Source: Adiantum capillus-veneris (Eukaryota > Streptophyta > Polypodiopsida > Polypodiales > Pteridaceae). From it: 64,000 nucleotides of DNA. The stretch is taken from assembly GCA_014529385.2 (NCBI GenBank), contig CM043945.1, positions 1,106,312 to 1,170,311 of the forward strand, in the 5' to 3' direction. Shown in pieces: positions 54,300 to 64,000 of this stretch; position 1 is the first letter of the stretch; each line of letters begins with the position of its first letter. Under the pieces are notes generated by a model. That model was not told where the DNA came from, searched no databases, and saw nothing but the letters and a program-made list of their open reading frames with translations. The translations under genes and the position numbers were made by a program.

Positions 54300-55699
54300 C
54301 TGAAGCAAAAACCTATGCCATAAAACACCTTTGATCCTCATCACTTGAGTGATGGAGGATAGGTAAGATTAGTACGATAGGAGTGTTTCTGTTTTAGACT
54401 TTAGTGATTAGCAAAGTTCTTTCTTCCGATTGATGTGCCTCCTAGAGGTATTCTTTGTGTTTCCTAGTGTATAGAGGAATGTGTTGCTGTTGTTAGGATT
54501 TGGACCTTCATGGAATCTTTCTCTCATTCACACTTCAAATCAAGCGTGACCATCAACACAAACAGGTGTTTCTTGTCCATTAGCATTGCCCCTTATCTTT
54601 TTGCATCCATGTTTGTCTACTTTAATTGTGATTGGTAGCATAATATTTAGTGCATTTGCTTAGTATCAAACATTAAATTCAATGTAGTTTTTTGTCATAA
54701 TCACTTGTCTAGGTTTAAAAATCAAGCAGTCCGACTAAGCTAGTTTGACCAAGCTAGGTGTTAGAGATCTTCTCTTAATACCATGGGGAATGCCTTCCTA
54801 ATAATCAATGGTTACTTAGGTTCTTAATCCGATTCAGGCAGCATTGTGTGAAATGCACTAGGGTACTAGGGCTTTCTAGTGGGCTTAGTCCCTATTGACC
54901 TTTAGCTTAAATATTATAAAGGGAGTTTACTAGTGTGATGAGCCTGGGGAGGGTAACAGTGTTATATGACCCCTCAAAGTTACAAAATTAAAATGTTGAA
55001 AATGAACAAAAAAAAAAAGTAAAATCTTAAAGCGGGAAGAGAAATCTCAGCTTGATTGGGTACTCTACTCACATGTATCGCCTATGGTACTAGAGCCCTA
55101 GAGGTTCCCCGTGTGGGCGCTTTTCCTTGAAAAACAAAAAACCCAAGGCATACAAAATAAGCACACATCAAAATTGAATCACTGTGAAAAGACTTGGTGG
55201 GTCAAAGAAAAAGTAATCAGTCAGACGATGATTTCATGAGAAATTCCTTTTATCGTAGCTTAACTACAAGGTCTTCTAGGTATAGCCTCTAGTTAGCCCT
55301 CGAACATGAAATACTTGGCTCTTGCGATTAAACAACTTAATTGACCAGAGCAAATTAAGAAGCTTACCCATGGTATTAATAGTCGATCTTTAGTGCCTTT
55401 TGACCGTTAAATTAGCGACCCCAAACTTGTTTAATTTTTACCTTTACAATTGTTTATGCGTTTGATTATATTGAAATTTAATGTTTATTGCTGACAAATG
55501 GTTTAAAATTATGTTACCAATCAAATTGTCTGCCTACAACTACATATGCTTTTTAATTATATATGAGAATGGAATTACTGTGCCAATGTTGTTTGATTTT
55601 GCAGTGACTGAAGAAGACTAAGGACATTCATCTCAAACACTCTTTCACCTCGACGAACGAGCTTCAACTCAATAGCTTCCGAAGACGGAATCTACATCA
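54300..55699 (+). other. Non-coding 3' region of element V
   Basis: 1.4 kb of AT-rich DNA without recognisable coding sequence, ending in V's purine tract. Plant Athila/Tat elements commonly have a long 3' region here. Confidence 0.55.
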
Positions 55700-55711
55700 G
55701 GGAGGGGGGCA
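55700..55711 (+). other. Polypurine tract of element V
   Basis: gggaggggggca directly before the V 3' LTR. Confidence 0.8.
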
Positions 55712-56306
55712 TGTTAACTCTCACGGCTCACGGACACCCTATCACCTACGATAGACGTTGTATTATTTACTTGGTGGAGTCAGGTAGCGGGCTTGTCGGT
55801 CCAATAGGAATGGTTAAGAGTGATCGCCAATGAGAGGTGCACTCTAAAACTAGAACGTTTAACGCTTGGGTAAGATTGGCTAAGTGTGAGCGCCCAAATG
55901 TGAACGGGCGAACCCATATAAAAGTCAATATAAGCCTAAAAAACCTCATTCTCTCATTTGTGCAATTGAAGAGTGCTCTTGCTCCATCTCCATCTTCTTC
56001 TTCTTCATCTCCTTGTGTTTGTGTGTGTATGTGTGAGAGAGTGAGAGAGGGAGAGAGAGGGAGTGTGTGCGATCGAGCATTACAAAGGCACGACGGCGGT
56101 GAAGACGTTGAGCGTGGCATAGCGGCGTCTCCCTCTTCTTCGCGGCGAGGAATCCTCCACGACAGCAAGCGTAGAGTGGTGAGTGACATAGGATCGCCAT
56201 CTTTAAGCTTACTAGTTTAGGCTTGTTGTGTGCTTGGAGCCATTTGTGGATCGCACACAGTGTATTGGCAAGTTCCTTGCATTGACACGTGCGACAGACG
56301 CGCACA
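55712..56306 (+). repeat. 3' LTR of element V
   Basis: 595 bp, tgttaactctcacgg...gcgcaca. Homologous to 42402-42983. catataaaag at about 55914 is the TATA-like box. It is followed by cgatg (56307-56311), paired with caatg (minus-strand reading of 42984-42988). Confidence 0.9.
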
Positions 56307-56311
56307 CGATG

Positions 56312-56874
56312 CTTAAGCTTGCCCTCTTCTTCATCTTCATTACTATGCTATAATGCTATGCTAAGCAAGAAGAGTGATGATAAGTGAGGAACAATTTCTT
56401 TCTCCTACGGATGATTCTTCGTCCTCTTCCCTACCCTCATTCCCCGCTAGCTCTCTCCACCTTCGAAGGTGTTTGAGGCCTTGGGACTGAGGCTTGGGAT
56501 AGTTAATGCTTTTTGCAAAGTTTATGTTAAGCTCGTGATGCATGAAGTTTTCCATCTTTACAGCATCACCAAGGTCACAAGGAACACAAAGATTGTGTTG
56601 TAACAAGTCTTTCTTGATGGGAAAATCTATAATACAAACGCCTTTTGGAGGGGGGACTGGCTCCAAGTGAATCCGGTCCTCAACTATTGTCATGTTCTCT
56701 AATACTCTCTCTCTTGCAAAAGTATTGTTCATGCCAAGTTAATTAAGTACTATGTTCATGTTGCTACCATCAATTAAGTTCACCCTCTATGTTCTCAAAG
56801 TAATCTCACAAAAATGCTCACTCTAATTCTCTTAATTCCGATATTCTCAAAGTTCATAGGCCATTTCCATTACA
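56312..56874 (+). repeat. 3' LTR of element W, last part
   Basis: Matches W 5' LTR 34090-34653 from cttaagcttgcc to ttccattaca, then passes directly into Y's LTR. Confidence 0.9.
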
Positions 56875-58610
56875 TGGCAGGCAAAGAACCCCTAAAAATG
56901 GCTAGAAAATGACTTCTATAGAGGTGACTTTGTCAATTTGGGCAACTCGGCCTCTGATTGGTCCACCTTGCATCTCAATTTGGTAGCTTTTGGGAGGGGT
57001 AGCCGCTTGTATCTGCTCTCTACTCTTTGCTCTTGAACTTGAGAGGGGGTGCATGCACTAGCGATGTCGCTAGTGCCCCTAGGTATTTTTTATTTTTTTG
57101 TATTTTATTATCTCCTCCTTTTCCACCTTTGGGAGGATATCCTTGGACCACTTCCACCTGCCTTTGACCGACATCTAATTGCCCACTCCAGCTCTTAGAT
57201 TTGCCCCTCTCTCTGATTGCCCCAACACTTTGGATTCTTTATTCTCTAGCACTGTCCGGGTCTCTCTCTCCCCATATGACTCCTCCCCTTGTGCCCTCTC
57301 CCCTTTACACATGAACACCCCGGGAGCTTTGTCTTCTCGCCTGCTCGCCTTACCTTCTCACTTCAAGCTGGGGAGGAACTAGCGAGGTCGCTAGTGCCCT
57401 CGCCCTTGCTTTCAAAAGATGTGGGGGACCGATGGCCCATGGGAAACCAACCCCTACGGGATTCCCACATCAGCAGTGTGTTCATTACCACCCAACTGGT
57501 GTCAACCACCAGGAGTACCATTGTGCTGCCTTGAGTGCCAAAACCTCCAACTGCCCGCCATGGCGACGCGCACAGTAGTGCCAACCCACTGAGCGCCATA
57601 GCTATGCACTGGGAGAGAACTCTCTCACCCCCTTCACACAATGCTAAAGGGGCACAACTCACCACAAGTACCCTCCAATCCCGGTTCTTGCTTGCGCATG
57701 GGGGGCCAACGAGTCCACCACATGGAATCCTATCCTCATCCCAAGCCCATGGGTTTCAAAAGAACCTTCATAGTCCTAAAAGAAAAACACTTCTCCACCC
57801 CACCTTCTCAACCTTGCCACTTGGTGCTCAAAAGTTCGATTGCCTTGCCGTAATGACCGATCAATAATCCACTCCAGAGACTCCATTCCACTGGCCTTGC
57901 CACATCTTGACCTTGCCACTGCCAACCAAGGCCACTAAAAACAAGAAAAATCATCTGCCACTCTCCTCCGAGCAACTACACTCAATTTTCAAACTGGTAC
58001 ATCTTGTCGCTTGTGAATCCGATTGACAGGCAACGACTTCTTGCCAAATCCAGATAAAGTGCTCTACCTTTGACAACCTGGTCAAACCCAAAATGAAGCT
58101 AGGTGGCTTGATTCCCAAAGCGGTTGGGTGGGCACAGACCCGGCCCTCATCAAATTTTCAATTGACCATAACTTTTTTTGTAGAGCTCTGATTTGCAATC
58201 CAAAAGGATAGGCATGCTCCATAATTCAAGCAGTACGCGTCTATCACTCCAAATTTGCTCTAGAAATCTGTCCCCAATTGTCCTGTCCGTCGGGGATCTA
58301 CAAACCTTCTATCTTTAAACTTGAATATCTTTCACATCGGGGCTCTGTTTGATGAGCCGTCTTGACTGGCTTTCACAACTCCACATTCTAGGGCACAAAC
58401 ATTTCACTTCAAGCACCTTCACTTGTCATCCCAGCCGGACCATTTTGGGGCCTTTTTTGGCCAAAAAAGCCACATCAGGCATACATTTCCTCTAGCACCT
58501 GCTTGCCTGGGTCTTCCACATTGGCCTGAGCTCTTTGTCTTAAGCTTGCTAGCATCCACATCTTGGCATAGAGCACTTCCCTACAGAGACCAAATTTGGC
58601 TGCACCATCA
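56875..58610 (-). repeat. 3' LTR of element Y, right part
   Basis: Resumes at the exact place where 33199 stopped: ggcaggcaaagaacccctaa, as in Y's 5' LTR at 61098. Ends tgcaccatca (minus-strand start TGATGGTGCA). Clearly diverged from the X LTRs but homologous (gacggctcatcaa, tttgtagatcccc..cggacag). Confidence 0.85.
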
Positions 58611-58623
58611 TTGCCCACCCCTG
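58611..58623 (-). other. Polypurine tract of element Y
   Basis: The minus strand reads caggggtgggcaa next to the LTR start, as in X. Confidence 0.75.
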
Positions 58624-60563
58624 AGACACATGGTTATTGCACTCTAAAACTGCACACTCCAAACAAGCTCTCTGTACACCACAAGACTGCCTACCATATG
58701 TACAAAAAATTTCACCTACTACCCGCCATTTTTGCTCAAGCGGGTTGCCAAATCCCCTGGTTTACTTGTCATCATCCACCTGGATCAAACACCTACCATT
58801 AATCACCTCCATCCACCTGTAACAGCTTTGCATAGCGCCACCCCAATGCACATAACCAACCACACACCCAAAATGCCAACATCATATCTCTATCACTCCA
58901 TGCAGTCATTGGCAAACTGCTGACTTGCAACCTAGAATCACCAAACACACCAAATAGAGCACCATTGTGCTCACCATCCAAAGACATACTTGCACACATA
59001 CCTAACCCGCCTTCCCGACCATGTAAAGTGAGGTCCCCCTCTACCAAATCATGTACTTGATCAACAACCCATTGCACAACTGCTTCTATCAGCATTCCCT
59101 TCAACCGCCACTCATAAACCTCTTGGGAAAGCTTGGACATTGCCTCGAAATCCATACCACTTGGCATAGAGCGCATCCGCTGCACTTTGGCTCCACACTT
59201 GCCTTCTCACCTATCATGCACTCAATTCTAGCATCATCGAGCTCCTCGTTTTGTCCATTGTCCCTTCAAGGTCGACTATCACCACCTGCTTGTCGGCTTC
59301 AATCATTTGTTGTTCCCCTGCATCATGCTCCTCTACCATAGGCAAGGATGCCCTATCCCTTTTGGCAAGTTTCACACGTGTTGCACTACCATAGCACATT
59401 CCACTGCCACTTTCATCAACACGGCCATTAGCATGGCACCACACATCACCTTTACCTGCATATCATCACCTATAGGCCTAGACTACTCCACTTGGTCTTC
59501 ATCAAGCATCTCGGCTTGCAGTTCATCCTGCTCCTCGCACACATTTACTACCTCTCCAATCACATGCAAGAGATCATACTCATCATACCTGGATTGAGAC
59601 GATTTGGTCCCCCAACTCGTGTCTGTATCCATAGAGTTGCTGTCACTTGGATCAGCCTCTTCCTCAATCTCAAGCTCGGGAAGCTCCTCTAGCTTCACTG
59701 CTTCAATCTCATCTGCAAACCGCAATCTTTGACTTTTTCCACACTTCAATGAAACTTCTATAGCCATGCCTTGATTTGGCAACACACCCTTTGTCCGATC
59801 TAGAACTACCTGTACATCCTCCACAATTGGAGCCTCTCTAGCCGGCATCCTCGACATGGAAACCACCCTGTCTCTCAGTAGCCAAAGAACCCTTGCTTCT
59901 TCTTGCACATGCATTTCTCTTTGCATCACTTGTGCCTTGGTTAACACCGCATCACACCACTTGGCATCATCGCACTTGGCAAAACACGTCTAGCTGCACG
60001 CTTCTTTATAAATTTTATGGTCCGCCCTCTCACTAAAGCCACCACTTCCTCATACGACACCGGGCCATCTATTTTGACCTTGTCATGCACTTCCTCATGC
60101 AGGAAATCCATGAATTTACTCAACTTTAAAAAACCAATATTCTCTGTAGCAGTTACCTTGATCAGCTTTCCCTAAAGGACTTTGAACTCCCATATGAATG
60201 CTTGAAAATCCTCTTACAAGCTCTGCTTCAATCCATCAAGCTTTTTCTTCACTTTGTCCAGCTATGCATCCGCTACATATTTGCTTAAAAAAGCCGCCTC
60301 TAGGGCTTCACAATCACTCTTTTCCTCATCATGTAGGCCATTGAACCATAGCCTCACTTTATTGCGAACCAGGAGTGGGAACACCTATATCGCACGAACA
60401 ATCCATAGTCTTGGAACCAAGTTTTTGCATCTTCAAGCTCGATGAAAATGGGAAAACTTGTCCATGCCATCTCTAATAGCACCTGCTCTTCAAAGGCCGC
60501 ACCTTTGGCATTACAAAAATCACCATTTTGACTTCAACTAGGAGCATCAAACGGATCCTCAGT
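58624..60563 (-). pseudogene. Element Y gag-like protein, decayed
   Basis: In minus-strand order: FMDFLHEEVHDKVKIDGPVS and YEEVVALVRGRTIKFIKKRA (about 60120-60000, matching X's CLHPRIREKVEDGADTYGD), VEDVQVVLDRTKGVLPNQGM, the acidic EAVKLEELPELEIEEEADPS, EEHDAGEQQMIEADKQVVIV and DLEG (about 59310), then REGGLGMC and CALGWRYAKLLQVDGGD (about 58810). The same block order as X with many substitutions shows an old relative. Numerous stops and frameshifts. No pol. Confidence 0.75.
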
Positions 60564-60575
60564 GGGGGCACCAGA
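60564..60575 (-). other. Primer-binding site region of element Y
   Basis: The minus strand reads tggtgcccccactgagga five bases after the LTR end, identical to X's site. On the plus strand the full site spans about 60557-60574. Confidence 0.7.
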
Positions 60576-60579
60576 AGAT

Positions 60580-62822
60580 GGAGAGGGGGAATGGGGGAAC
60601 ACACCTGACACACAAAAAGACTGCCTCTCTATAGGGGCATACACAACACGCCAATCCACTAGAGTTCACCTTCGAAACTCTCAACACACGCTAGCAGGCC
60701 ACCGCCTGCACTCACACCGATGCATAAACACGCACAAATTCAGCTACACATGGACGTCACGGCTCGCTTCACACCACACGCTGTTGTTGCACACAAAACC
60801 ACAGTCTCACTTCCATTATGCACACAAAGAAGGGCCCCAGGGGGACACACATCCGCACCAGCACCGCACACACAAGCAGAAGAAGTAGAGAAGGGGTAGA
60901 GGGGAAACAATGCGAGAGAAACACCATGGAAGCTTCACCACTGCTCAAAACACCATGTACAATTCATTTACATCAAACAACACACCCAGATGGTCACCGT
61001 GCGAGAAAACACACACTTGGGGCTTTGCAAGCACACACTCTGCACAAAAAAGACCCTTACAAAAAAACACCCATTTACCTTGCCTCCCCTACAAAGGGCA
61101 GGCAAAGAACCCCTAAAAATGACTAAGAAATGACTTTTACAGAGGTGCCTTCTTCAATTTGGGCAACTGGCCTATGATTGGTCCACCTTGCATCTCAATT
61201 TGGTAACTTTTGGGAGGGGTAGCCGCCTTGTATACGCTCTTACTCTTTGCACTTGAACTTGAGAGGGGGTGCACTAGCGTTGTCGCTAGTGCCCCTAGGA
61301 ATTTTTTATTGTTTTGTATTTTATTTTCTCCTCCTTTTCCACCTTTGGGAGGCTACCCTTTGACCACTTCTACCTGCCTTTGATCGACCTCTAATTGCCC
61401 ACTCTAGCTCTTGGATCTGCCCCTCTCTTTGATTGCCCAGACACTTTGGATTCTCTCTTCTCTAGCACCCTCAGTGGGGCTCTGTCTCCCCATATGAGTC
61501 CTCCCCTTGTGCCCTCTCCCCTTTACACATGAACACCCCGGGAGCTTTGTCTTCCCGTCTGCTCACTTCAAGCCAGGGAGGCACTAGCGAGGTCGCTAGT
61601 GCCCTCGCCCTTGTTTTCAAAAGATGTGGGGGCCGATGGCCCGTGGGAAACCAACCCCCTTACGGGACAGACACATCAATAGCATATTTACTACCACCCA
61701 ACTGACATCAACCACCAGGAGTGCCGTTGTGATGCCTCAAGTGCCAAAACCTCCAACTACCCGCCGTGGCGGTGCACACAACAATGCCAACCCACTGAGC
61801 GTCATAGCTATGCACTAGGAGAGAACTCTCTCACCCCCTTCACACAATGCTAAAGGGGCATGGACCACTACAAGTACCCGCCAATCCTGGTTCTTGCTTG
61901 CACATTTGGGGCCAATGTGGCCACCATGTGGCATCTTGTCCTCATCCCAAGCCCATGGGCTTCAAAAGAACCTCCATAGTCCTACAAAAAAACACTTCTC
62001 CACTCCACTTTCTCAACCCTGCCACTTGGTGCTCACAAGTCTGATGGCCTTGCCATAATGAACGACTGGTAGTCCACTCCAGTGACTCCGATTCCCGCCG
62101 GCCTTGCCACATCTTGACCTTGCTGAGGCCGCCAACCAAGGCCACTAAAAACGAGAAAAATCATTTGCCACTCTCCTTCGGGCAACTGCACTCAATTTTC
62201 AAACTGGCACATCTTGCCGCCTGTGAATCCGATTGACAAGTAGCAACTTCCTGCCAAATCCATATAAAGTGCTCTACCTTTGAGAACCTAGCTGAACCCA
62301 AAATGATGCTAGATGGACCGATTTCCAAAGCAGTCGGGTGAGCACCCCGATGCTCGATAAATTTTCAATTGACCATAACTTTCTTTGTAGAGCTCTGATT
62401 TTCAATCTGAAAAGATAGGCATGCTCCATAATTCAAGAAGTGCGTGTCTATCACTCCAAATCTGCTCCAGCAATATGTCCCCAACTGCTCTATCTGTCGG
62501 GGATGTGCAAACCTTCTATCTTTAAACTTGAATATCTTTCACATTGGGGTTCCGTTTGACGAGCCGTCTAGATCGGCCTGCACAACAACTTGAACTCCAC
62601 ATTCTAGGGAACAAACATTTCACTTTAGGTACCTTCACATGTCATCCCAACTCCCAACTGCACCATTTTGGAGCCTTTTTGGCCTAAAAACCGCATTAGG
62701 CATACATTTCCCGTAGCACCTGCTTTCCTGTGTCTTCCACAACCCTTTGTCTTACACCTGCTAGCATCCACATCCTGGCATTGAGCACTTCCCTGCACAT
62801 ACCAACTTTGGATGCACCACCG
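60580..62822 (-). repeat. 5' LTR of element Y
   Basis: About 2.24 kb, plus-strand ends tggagaggggg...gatgcaccaccg. It is undivided and serves as the reference for W's insertion point (gggca at about 61094-61098). It abuts Z's primer-binding site. Confidence 0.85.
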
Positions 62823-62835
62823 TGCTCTGATACCA
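62823..62835 (-). other. Primer-binding site of element Z
   Basis: The minus strand reads TGGTATCAGAGCA (initiator-Met type), two bases from the Z LTR. Y begins immediately after it. Confidence 0.85.
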
Positions 62836-62837
62836 CT

Positions 62838-63091
62838 TGATAAGGACGAGATCGTGCTAGCTAGGATGGATGAAAGAGAAAAATTGCACACAGAAGTGAG
62901 TCTGTGTTGGCTAGATTTTCACTCAAGAAAATGTAATGTAATACAAGGGAGATGTAATGCAAAATAGACTTGTGTTTATTCATTCATGAAAGGAGCTTTA
63001 AGTAGCTCTATAGCCTTGCACCACTTCATGTGGGATAATTCCACTTTTTCTCTCCTTGACTTGTATTCTAGGACAAAGCTTGCACCTTATA
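62838..63091 (-). repeat. 5' LTR of element Z
   Basis: 254 bp, tgataaggacgagatcg...caccttata. Homologous to 30115-30437 but with an internal deletion of about 70 bp. Followed by gttat, Z's right target duplication. Confidence 0.8.
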
Positions 63092-63096
63092 GTTAT
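63092..63096. repeat. Right target-site duplication of element Z (gttat)
   Basis: Pairs with gatat at 30110-30114. Confidence 0.6.
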
Positions 63097-64000
63097 CTTC
63101 CAATTATCTTGTCTTTTATGCAGTCCGCTACGTTCGCTTTCATTAAGAATTGAGTTTTAGTTTCCAATGGTCATTTTGTAGTTTTCTTTCTTAAGCTATG
63201 GTCTCGTTTTTTCCGATATCTTTGTTGGCATCTTTGGTATTGGTTTGGAAACTCAAAAAATATTTCTTCCCTTCCTTTGAGTAGAAGCTTGGCTCTTACT
63301 TGCTCCTTCACAGAGTCTGATCCCTTAGTTGTAATTGGTTATTCTTCCCACTCATCCATAGCATTGTAATAGTGATCAGAGAAGACATGTTGCATCTTGA
63401 TCATCTCAAGAGATACAATGTGGATGGGGACTATATCACATCCCTCTTCGTCACAATATTGTGTGGCTGTATATTCATTAACACATACATCCATGGTGGC
63501 CAGGATTTGAGTCCATTCAAAGGGTTCAAACGAATGTTCAGGTACTGGTTCTGATATGTAATCTGCGTCATTTACATCTCTTCTAGAACATAGTCTTCCT
63601 TTTGTAAGCTTCCCGATTGAGAAGCACCACATATCCAAATTGGAGTGTTTTTATGTACCCATGATGGCAGCTAATTTCCGCACAAGTTTTTGAGTTCAAT
63701 TCTTGTATTGGTGTCCTCAAGGCATCCTTGTAAGAATGCTCTTTCAAGTTCACTCGAGTAACTGTCCCTACTTGTTTGAGGTAGAGATAATTGTTGCCCC
63801 AGTCTTGGATTAATTGTATTTGTCTCATGAACGGTCTTCCAAAGATGATTTTATAATTGAGTCTCTTACCAAAGTCTACAATGGCAAAAGTGTGCTGGTA
63901 GTCAATCCCGCAGGAGGTGACTATCACATTCTCTAGTAGGCCTATTGGTTTCTCTTTGTGTTCCTTTGCCAATTGTAGTTTCATTCTTGTTTGTCTAATT
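63097..64000 (-). pseudogene. Element T protease and following linker, running off the window
   Basis: The minus strand from the window edge reads KPIGLLENVIVTSCGIDYQH, FAIVDFGKRLNYKIIFGRPF and IQDWGNNYLYLKQVGTVTRV, the second half of a gypsy aspartic protease (the catalytic D-S/T-G would lie beyond 64000). A stop/frame change near 63600 is followed by EHSFEPFEWTQILATMDVCV and FSDHYYNAMDEWEE, then a stop-ridden linker down to 63097. The frame is open to the edge. Its continuation, the RT linker, starts at 30109 on the far side of the nest. Confidence 0.85.

Larger units (their letters stand above)
33200..56874 (+). mobile_element. Ty3/gypsy element 'W' with later insertions inside
   Basis: 5' LTR 33200-34653, initiator-Met primer-binding site, gag-pol 35036-40016, and a 3' LTR broken into three pieces (40396-41036; 42984-43197 inverted; 56312-56874) by element V and an inversion. 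The flanks are Y's LTR; the five bases at each side (cgaca at 33195-33199, tggca at 56875-56879) each differ slightly from gggca, which is what Y's intact LTR has at this point. Confidence 0.85.

Noticed and set aside
1-64000. tRNA genes, rRNA, CRISPR arrays or bacterial operons
   Set aside because: None found. The TGGTATCAGAGC words are retrotransposon primer-binding sites and not tRNA genes.
1-64000. A new defence or biosynthetic system
   Set aside because: Apart from the TOM1-like gene, every coding stretch I could read belongs to mobile elements or gene fragments.

Overview
This is nuclear DNA from a land plant with a large, transposon-rich genome. It holds plant-type chromodomain Ty3/gypsy elements, an L1-like LINE, an hAT-like transposase, a pogo-like transposase, a PPR-derived fragment and one intron-containing host gene. 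The style (PPR fragment, huge TE-filled introns) suggests a fern or similar non-seed vascular plant, but that is a guess. I see no prokaryotic genes, rRNA, tRNA genes or CRISPR arrays.

Left part (1-17.8 kb). Bases 1-177 are the 3' end of a LINE. A decayed hAT-like transposase follows on the minus strand, then a terminal region that occurs twice. The second copy of that region is split by a nearly full-length LINE (1417-17545, poly-A tail) flanked by a perfect 15-bp target-site duplication (1402-1416 and 17546-17560). The LINE is itself interrupted by a probable solo LTR with a dense heat-shock-element array (5885-6517) and by a complete minus-strand chromovirus, here called R (7524-16215; LTRs nearly identical, perfect 5-bp duplication tcagg).

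Middle (17.8-30.1 kb). A head-to-head inverted pair of LTR-like arms lies at 18378-19368. The only host gene I can recognise is on the minus strand at 20205-21394: the first two coding exons of a TOM1-like VHS/GAT protein. Its remaining exons are not in the 20 kb to the left, so either its next intron holds the LINE nest or the gene is broken. Next come a decayed pogo-like DDE transposase (23.5-25.0 kb), tandem copies of a PPR-derived fragment, and minus-strand remnants of a gypsy element T (integrase, RT) with another element S between them.

Right part (30.1-64 kb). This is best read as one nest of LTR retrotransposons, T > Z > Y > W > V > X. T's pol is split between protease (63.1-64.0 kb) and RT (29.4-30.1 kb) by Z (LTRs 30115-30437 and 62838-63091). 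Z is split just after its primer-binding site by Y. Y's 3' LTR is split by W (33200-56874). W's 3' LTR is split by V (LTRs 42402-42983 and 55712-56306), and V is split by X (47030-53229). X belongs to the same gag-only family as Y. Within V and W, bases about 41037-43197 are inverted relative to the rest. Almost all element genes are broken by stops and frameshifts. R is the least damaged polyprotein (two stops and one frameshift).

I found no previously undescribed defence or metabolic system. The notable content is the depth of the nest, a two-member non-autonomous family with a conserved gag-like ORF but no pol, a gag with four zinc knuckles, the heat-shock-element LTR, and a small inversion inside the nest. 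Element letters are local labels only.
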